Assembly (NCBI GenBank): GCA_023420245.1
Contig: JAEZWL010000148.1
Location: 1 to 18,033 of the forward strand
From: Bacillota bacterium
Lineage (GTDB): Bacteria > Bacillota > Clostridia > Oscillospirales > Acutalibacteraceae
Reading direction: 5' to 3'
DNA length: 18,033 nt
The translations under genes were made by a program, and so were the position numbers. Under the pieces are notes generated by a model, which did not search any database, had not been told where the DNA came from, and saw nothing but the letters and a program-made list of their open reading frames with translations. Below, one piece after another: positions 15,057 to 18,033 of the stretch; positions within the stretch are counted from its first letter, which is position 1; every line of letters starts with the position of its first letter.

Positions 15057-15089
15057 CCCCTCCATTCTTTGCATGGTCACGAGGAGAGG
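15057..15089 (-). promoter_or_regulatory. Anti-Shine-Dalgarno hairpin in the toxin leader
   Basis: In the toxin mRNA, CCUCUCC (from 15089-15083) can pair with GGAGGGG of the ribosome binding site (15063-15057). This gives 7 bp with one G-U pair around a 19-base loop. Sequestered ribosome binding sites are a known feature of type I toxin mRNAs. Confidence 0.5.
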
Positions 15090-15217
15090 TTAAAAAGAAT
15101 TTGTAGGCTCTCCTCTAGCATTTTAGCTTACTAGAGAGCAACCGCCCAATCCGTCTTGTCAAAATTAAAGGAGAATGGAAAAAAATCCAGGACTTGATCC
15201 CCCATTCACACATATAT

Positions 15218-15246
15218 ATTATATTGTACATGTTACATAATGTCAA
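15218..15246 (-). promoter_or_regulatory. Perfect-consensus sigma-A promoter for the toxin-like gene
   Basis: On the minus strand, TTGACA (15246-15241), a 17-base spacer and TATAAT (15223-15218) match 12/12 consensus positions. Transcription would start near 15211. It is the best promoter in the window and the only strong minus-strand one I found upstream of the toxin and HEPN genes. Confidence 0.88.
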
Positions 15247-15255
15247 TAATAGAAA

Positions 15256-15296
15256 AATACCCCTGTCGGCCAAGATTCAAAGCCGACAGGGGTATT
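15256..15296 (-). terminator. Intrinsic terminator of the truncated holin-like gene
   Basis: AATACCCCTGTCGGC (15256-15270) and its exact complement (15282-15296) form a 15-bp stem. On the minus strand the stem runs into a TTTTTC tract. It sits between the phage gene remnant and the toxin promoter. Confidence 0.9.
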
Positions 15297-15305
15297 CTTA
15301 TGTAT

Positions 15306-15605
15306 TTATTCTGTTGCAATTTTTTCAGTCTTGGGCAATGTGAATACCGCAGCCTCTACGCAGCCCTCAATAACCTTTTGAACGTCTGACGTTACCTCAA
15401 TATTCGCGGCTGTCAAGCAGTTTACCACAAGCTGTACGGCCTGTTCCTTTCGCTGCTCTTTCGTGACCGTTCCGGCTTTGTAAAGCTGCTCCGCAGCGTC
15501 AACACCTTTTCTCGCCCAATCGTTAATTGCCGATATGCTTCCCTGCCCGCTAGCAGAGTAAAACTCGCCGTAAACGGCAAAATCGCCGGAAATAATTCCG
15601 ACGAT
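15306..15605 (-). pseudogene. 5'-truncated phage holin-like gene (LLH family)
   Basis: An open frame of 99 codons ends at 15306 and is blocked upstream by an in-frame TAA at 15606-15608. It has no usable start codon or ribosome binding site. The readable part contains NDWARKGVDAAEQLYKAG, then TVTKEQRKEQAVQLVV, then VQKVIEGCVEAAVFTLPK. This pattern is typical of the C-terminal cytoplasmic half of LL-H-type phage holins (AAEQLY... IEAAV.L). The N-terminal membrane helix expected of a holin is absent. The frame breaks off 11 bases from the tRNA-fMet 3' end, so the loss of the 5' half coincides with the element boundary. The family assignment comes from recalled pattern, not alignment. Confidence 0.65.
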
Positions 15606-15616
15606 TTAAGCGCTAA

Positions 15617-15693
<77 letters not shown>

Positions 15694-15750
15694 ATATAAA
15701 ATTCAACTGCTAAAACTAAGTGCAATCGCCTTGTTTTAGAGAGCCTAATT

Positions 15751-15779
15751 ATAATAACACAGTGCGTTTCATAAGTCAA
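15751..15779 (-). promoter_or_regulatory. Promoter of tRNA-fMet
   Basis: On the minus strand, TTGACT (15779-15774), a 17-base spacer and TATTAT (15756-15751), each 5/6 to consensus. It lies 57 bases before the tRNA. Confidence 0.75.
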
Positions 15780-15937
15780 GTACTTTTTTATTTGGTATTT
15801 TGTAATAATAAACTTCGATAAATTTCCTCATAGTTTGTTCTGCACAATGCACGAAAAGTCGTAACATATTTCTTATTTAATATGTCTGTTCATTGTACCT
15901 TTATTATATTCATTTTGTCAAAATTGTGGAAATAATA

Positions 15938-15965
15938 TTGACTTATCTGTGTTTGCAGATATACT
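15938..15965 (+). promoter_or_regulatory. Promoter of the LacI-family regulator gene
   Basis: TTGACT (15938-15943), a 16-base spacer and TATACT (15960-15965), both 5/6. Initiation near 15972 puts operator 1 at about +10, where a bound repressor would block it. The leader would be about 200 nt. Confidence 0.65.
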
Positions 15966-15981
15966 TAAGGCATATTCTATC

Positions 15982-15993
15982 GTGCCCGAGCAC
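15982..15993. promoter_or_regulatory. LacI-type operator copy 1
   Basis: GTGCCCGAGCAC is symmetric at 10 of 12 positions around a central CG, the hallmark of LacI/GalR operators. It lies just downstream of the regulator's -10 and is identical to the copy at 16147-16158. Confidence 0.65.
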
Positions 15994-16054
15994 AAATCAT
16001 AATATGCATATAATATGCTTTAATTCAATACTATTTCTATATGTTGTGTCTAAT

Positions 16055-16136
16055 AAATCAGCCGTGACTATTTAATGTCGAACTATCTTTTTGAGCTGGT
16101 ATCGCATTTATACTGCATTAAGGCTGATTTGTTTTT
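16055..16136 (+). promoter_or_regulatory. Long-range stem with T tract in the regulator leader
   Basis: AAATCAGCC (16055-16063) is exactly complementary to GGCTGATTT (16122-16130), with G then six T after it (16131-16137). The 58-base interval is too long for a simple terminator, but an internal fold could bring the arms together. A cis-regulatory leader is possible; I recognise no known class. Confidence 0.3.
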
Positions 16137-16146
16137 TCACAAAATT

Positions 16147-16158
16147 GTGCCCGAGCAC
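16147..16158. promoter_or_regulatory. LacI-type operator copy 2
   Basis: The second identical GTGCCCGAGCAC has its centre 165 bp from copy 1 and lies 6 bases before the ribosome binding site of the LacI-family gene. The two copies could be bridged by one tetramer through DNA looping, or copy 2 could act as a roadblock. Confidence 0.65.
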
Positions 16159-16174
16159 GTACACGGAGGATTCT

Positions 16175-17200
16175 ATGGCAATAACAATCAAGGACATTGC
16201 CAAGATGGCCAATGTCTCCCGGGGAACAGTAGACAGAGCTCTAAACGGCAGGGGCGGAATCAACCGGGAAGTTGAGCTTCGCGTAAAAAAAATCGCCGCA
16301 GATTTAGGGTATAAACCAAACCGGGCCGGCAAAGCGTTGGCGGCAAGAAAAAAGCCGGTTAAAATAGGATGCCTGCTCCCCAGCATTGACAATCCTTTTT
16401 TTGACGACATGATCGCAGGTCTTCGAGCGGCGGAGCACGAGCTTACAGACTATGGCCTTTCTCTGGAGCTGGTTGCCCAAAAGGGATACGATGTCGATAT
16501 GCATTTGGAAGCAATTCAGAGCCTGGTGGATAAGGGCGTCGACGCACTGTGCCTGACGACTGTTGATGTGCCGGCAATCAGCGCGAGAATAAACGATCTG
16601 ATTCGATCGGGGATTCCCGTAGCAACCATAAATTCCGATATTCGCGGTACATCCCGCCTTTTTTATGTGGGATGTAATTACATAGAGAGCGGAAAAACTG
16701 CCGCCGGTATGCTTTCTTTAATGCTGAAGGAAAAAGGGAAGACCCTGATTGTTACCGGCTCAGTCAAAATGCAGGGGCATAACAGCCGCATTCATGGCTT
16801 TTGCAAAGAGATTAAAGAAAAAAAGATTGATATCTCCATTGTTGATGTAGTGGAGAGTCAGGATGACGATGAAACCGCTTACCAGTTTACCAAAGAGTCT
16901 TTAAACCGCTATCACAGTATAAATAATATTTATATCACCGCTGCTGGTGTTGCCGGTGTATGCCGCGCCGTGGAGGATCTTGGTCTGGAAAAAAAGCTGT
17001 ATATGATATCCTTCGACGATATTCCGTCCACGCGTGAATCTGTATTAAACGGGACCATTGACGCAACGATTTGCCAGGAGCCCTTTACGCAGGGCTATCA
17101 GGCGGTTAAACTGATTTTTAACTATTTTATTGAAGGCGTCATCCCCAAAGACGGTCTGGTCTACACCAACAATGTTATAAAGATCAGACAAAATATTTAA
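16175..17200 (+). CDS. LacI-family transcriptional regulator
   Basis: A 341-residue repressor of normal family length. The N-terminal helix-turn-helix is TIKDIAKMANVSRGTVDRALNG (4-25), followed by the hinge region (LGYKPNRAGKALAARK, 44-59). The remainder is a periplasmic-binding-protein-like effector domain (about 62-341) that would bind a sugar. The TVDRALNGRGGIN variant is typical of regulators placed beside ChvE/rhizopine-type sugar-binding protein genes, which fits the gene downstream. I chose ATG 16175 because GGAGG sits 5 bases upstream and the protein then starts right at the DNA-binding domain; the longer frame to 16091 adds unrelated sequence. Autoregulation through the two upstream operators is inferred from their position and repetition. 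Confidence 0.94.
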   Translation: MAITIKDIAKMANVSRGTVDRALNGRGGINREVELRVKKIAADLGYKPNRAGKALAARKKPVKIGCLLPSIDNPFFDDMIAGLRAAEHELTDYGLSLELVAQKGYDVDMHLEAIQSLVDKGVDALCLTTVDVPAISARINDLIRSGIPVATINSDIRGTSRLFYVGCNYIESGKTAAGMLSLMLKEKGKTLIVTGSVKMQGHNSRIHGFCKEIKEKKIDISIVDVVESQDDDETAYQFTKESLNRYHSINNIYITAAGVAGVCRAVEDLGLEKKLYMISFDDIPSTRESVLNGTIDATICQEPFTQGYQAVKLIFNYFIEGVIPKDGLVYTNNVIKIRQNI

Positions 17201-17317
17201 GTTATTATCTGCCTATATCTGTCCGCTTCGGGTACATACACCAAACGGTTGACAGGTTGGATGTACAAGGCGAGCAGTAAAAAGGACAGATAAAATAAAT
17301 TAAGGAGTGTAGTACCA

Positions 17318-18033
17318 ATGAAAAAACTTTTAGCGTTTGTTCTGGCTGCTGCTATGTCAGTTACCGCGTTTGGCTGTTCCTCCGCTCCGGCACAATCTAC
17401 CGCTGCCGCAGACCCGGCAGCTTCCACAGCTGTCTCCGAGGCAGTATCCGCCGCAGCGGGTGCAGGCGGACTTGTTGGTGTCGCAATGCCCACAAAGTCT
17501 CTCCAACGCTGGAATGAAGACGGCGCGAACATGAAGAACACTCTTGAGAAAAAAGGCTATCAGGTTGAACTTCAGTACGCACAAGACGATGTCAACACGC
17601 AGGTTTCCCAGATTGAGAACATGATTACCAAAAAGTGCAAGGTTCTGGTTATCGCTTCCATCGACGGCTCCGCTTTAACAGACGTTTTACAGCAGGCTGC
17701 CGACAATGGTGTTAAGGTCATCGCATATGACCGCTTAATTATGAAATCCAAGAACGTGGATTATTACGCAACCTTTGACAACTACAAGGTCGGCAAGCTT
17801 CAGGGTCAGTACCTTGAGACAAAGCTTGGATTAAAGGATGGCAAAGGTCCGTTCAACATCGAAATCTTCGCAGGCTCTCCCGATGACAACAACGCAAACT
17901 TCTTTTACAATGGCGCAATGGATGTCCTTAAGCCATACATAGAAAGCGGTAAGCTTGTTGTAAAGAGCAAGCAGGCAGAATTTGCAAAATGCGCCATCCC
18001 TGCTTGGAAATCGGAAACCGCACAGTCCAGAAT
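17318..18033 (+). CDS. ChvE/XylF-type sugar-binding lipoprotein (3' end outside window)
   Basis: The first 238 residues of a periplasmic-binding-protein-like (PF13407-type) substrate-binding protein; the frame is open to the window end. It starts MKKLLAF and has a hydrophobic signal ending in AFGC with lipidation Cys20, an Ala/Ser-rich tether (about 21-52), then the binding fold beginning GLVGVAMPTKSLQRWNEDG. Typical family features follow: QVSQIENMI, VLVIASIDGSAL, GVKVIAYDRLI and the DNYKVGKLQG segment. The IEIFAGSPDDNNA stretch is characteristic of ChvE-like monosaccharide-binding proteins, which feed an ABC importer with RbsA/RbsC-type partners, expected downstream. AAGGAG lies 10 bases before the ATG. 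It follows the LacI-family gene by 117 bases; that gap has a TTGACA (17249-17254) without a clear -10 and a GTACAT...ATGTAC inverted repeat. Confidence 0.93.
   Translation, partial: MKKLLAFVLAAAMSVTAFGCSSAPAQSTAAADPAASTAVSEAVSAAAGAGGLVGVAMPTKSLQRWNEDGANMKNTLEKKGYQVELQYAQDDVNTQVSQIENMITKKCKVLVIASIDGSALTDVLQQAADNGVKVIAYDRLIMKSKNVDYYATFDNYKVGKLQGQYLETKLGLKDGKGPFNIEIFAGSPDDNNANFFYNGAMDVLKPYIESGKLVVKSKQAEFAKCAIPAWKSETAQSR

Larger units (their letters stand above)
15694..16174. other. 481-bp gap with divergent tRNA and LacI-gene control regions
   Basis: No credible coding sequence is visible. From left to right it holds the tRNA promoter (minus strand), AT-rich DNA with an inverted repeat (ACATATT...AATATGT near 15866-15887), the regulator's promoter, two operator copies and a long leader with a terminator-like stem. 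These are listed separately. Confidence 0.7.

Noticed and set aside
17249..17296. TTGACA with TAAAAT before the sugar-binding lipoprotein gene
   Set aside because: The spacing is 36 bases, far from 17, and the -10 would place the start almost on the ribosome binding site. Not called as a promoter.
17197..17541. Minus-strand open frame overlapping the start of the sugar-binding lipoprotein gene
   Set aside because: Its Ala-rich stretch is the complement of the plus-strand Ala/Ser tether. The plus gene has a ribosome binding site, signal peptide and family fold.

Overview
The window looks like a chromosomal segment of an anaerobic, moderate-GC Clostridia-type Firmicute. The evidence is an [FeFe] hydrogenase, strong purine-rich ribosome binding sites, TTG start codons, near-consensus sigma-A promoters, a YesM/YesN-type two-component pair and ABC sugar importers without their own ATPase. 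I would guess the Oscillospiraceae/Ruminococcaceae neighbourhood, but the sequence alone does not settle the family. Nearly every gene is ordinary for such a genome; the exception is a short foreign segment at about 13.8-15.6 kb.

Layout. At 1-1170 is the C-terminal part of an [FeFe] hydrogenase catalytic subunit, cut by the window edge, followed by a Cof-type HAD phosphatase (1409-2218). Two genes lie on the minus strand: a secreted class C beta-lactamase-like serine hydrolase with a four-helix C-terminal membrane domain (2300-4183) and an APC-family amino-acid permease (4303-5652). Divergent from these is a CmpB-type (PF06541-like) membrane protein (5898-6608). From 6943 to 13710 runs a carbohydrate-uptake locus: sensor kinase, AraC-type response regulator, lipoprotein substrate-binding protein and two permeases. 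The probable logic is that the YesM/YesN pair senses an extracellular carbohydrate-linked signal and activates the importer next door, which would borrow a shared MsmK-type ATPase encoded elsewhere.

The accessory segment lies at 13834-15628. Its right end is the 3' end of an initiator tRNA (tRNA-fMet) gene, and the last 12 bases of that tRNA are repeated in the same orientation at 13834-13845. This is the classic footprint of an element integrated at a tRNA 3' end. Between the repeats are: a low-GC gene for a zinc-ribbon plus HEPN-motif protein (a possible defence or RNase-type cargo gene); a 28-residue hydrophobic, lysine-tailed toxin-like peptide that appears in no standard-length ORF list, with a consensus minus-strand promoter; a convergent plus-strand promoter and terminator that would make a roughly 93-nt RNA antisense to the 3' part of the toxin mRNA; and a 5'-truncated phage LLH-holin-like gene. 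I read this as a decayed prophage that keeps a type I toxin-antitoxin module and a HEPN gene. No integrase is left.

After the tRNA comes a second sugar-responsive unit: a LacI-family regulator (16175-17200) with two identical 12-bp near-palindromic operators in its own promoter/leader region, then a ChvE/XylF-type sugar-binding lipoprotein (17318 onward) cut by the right edge of the window.
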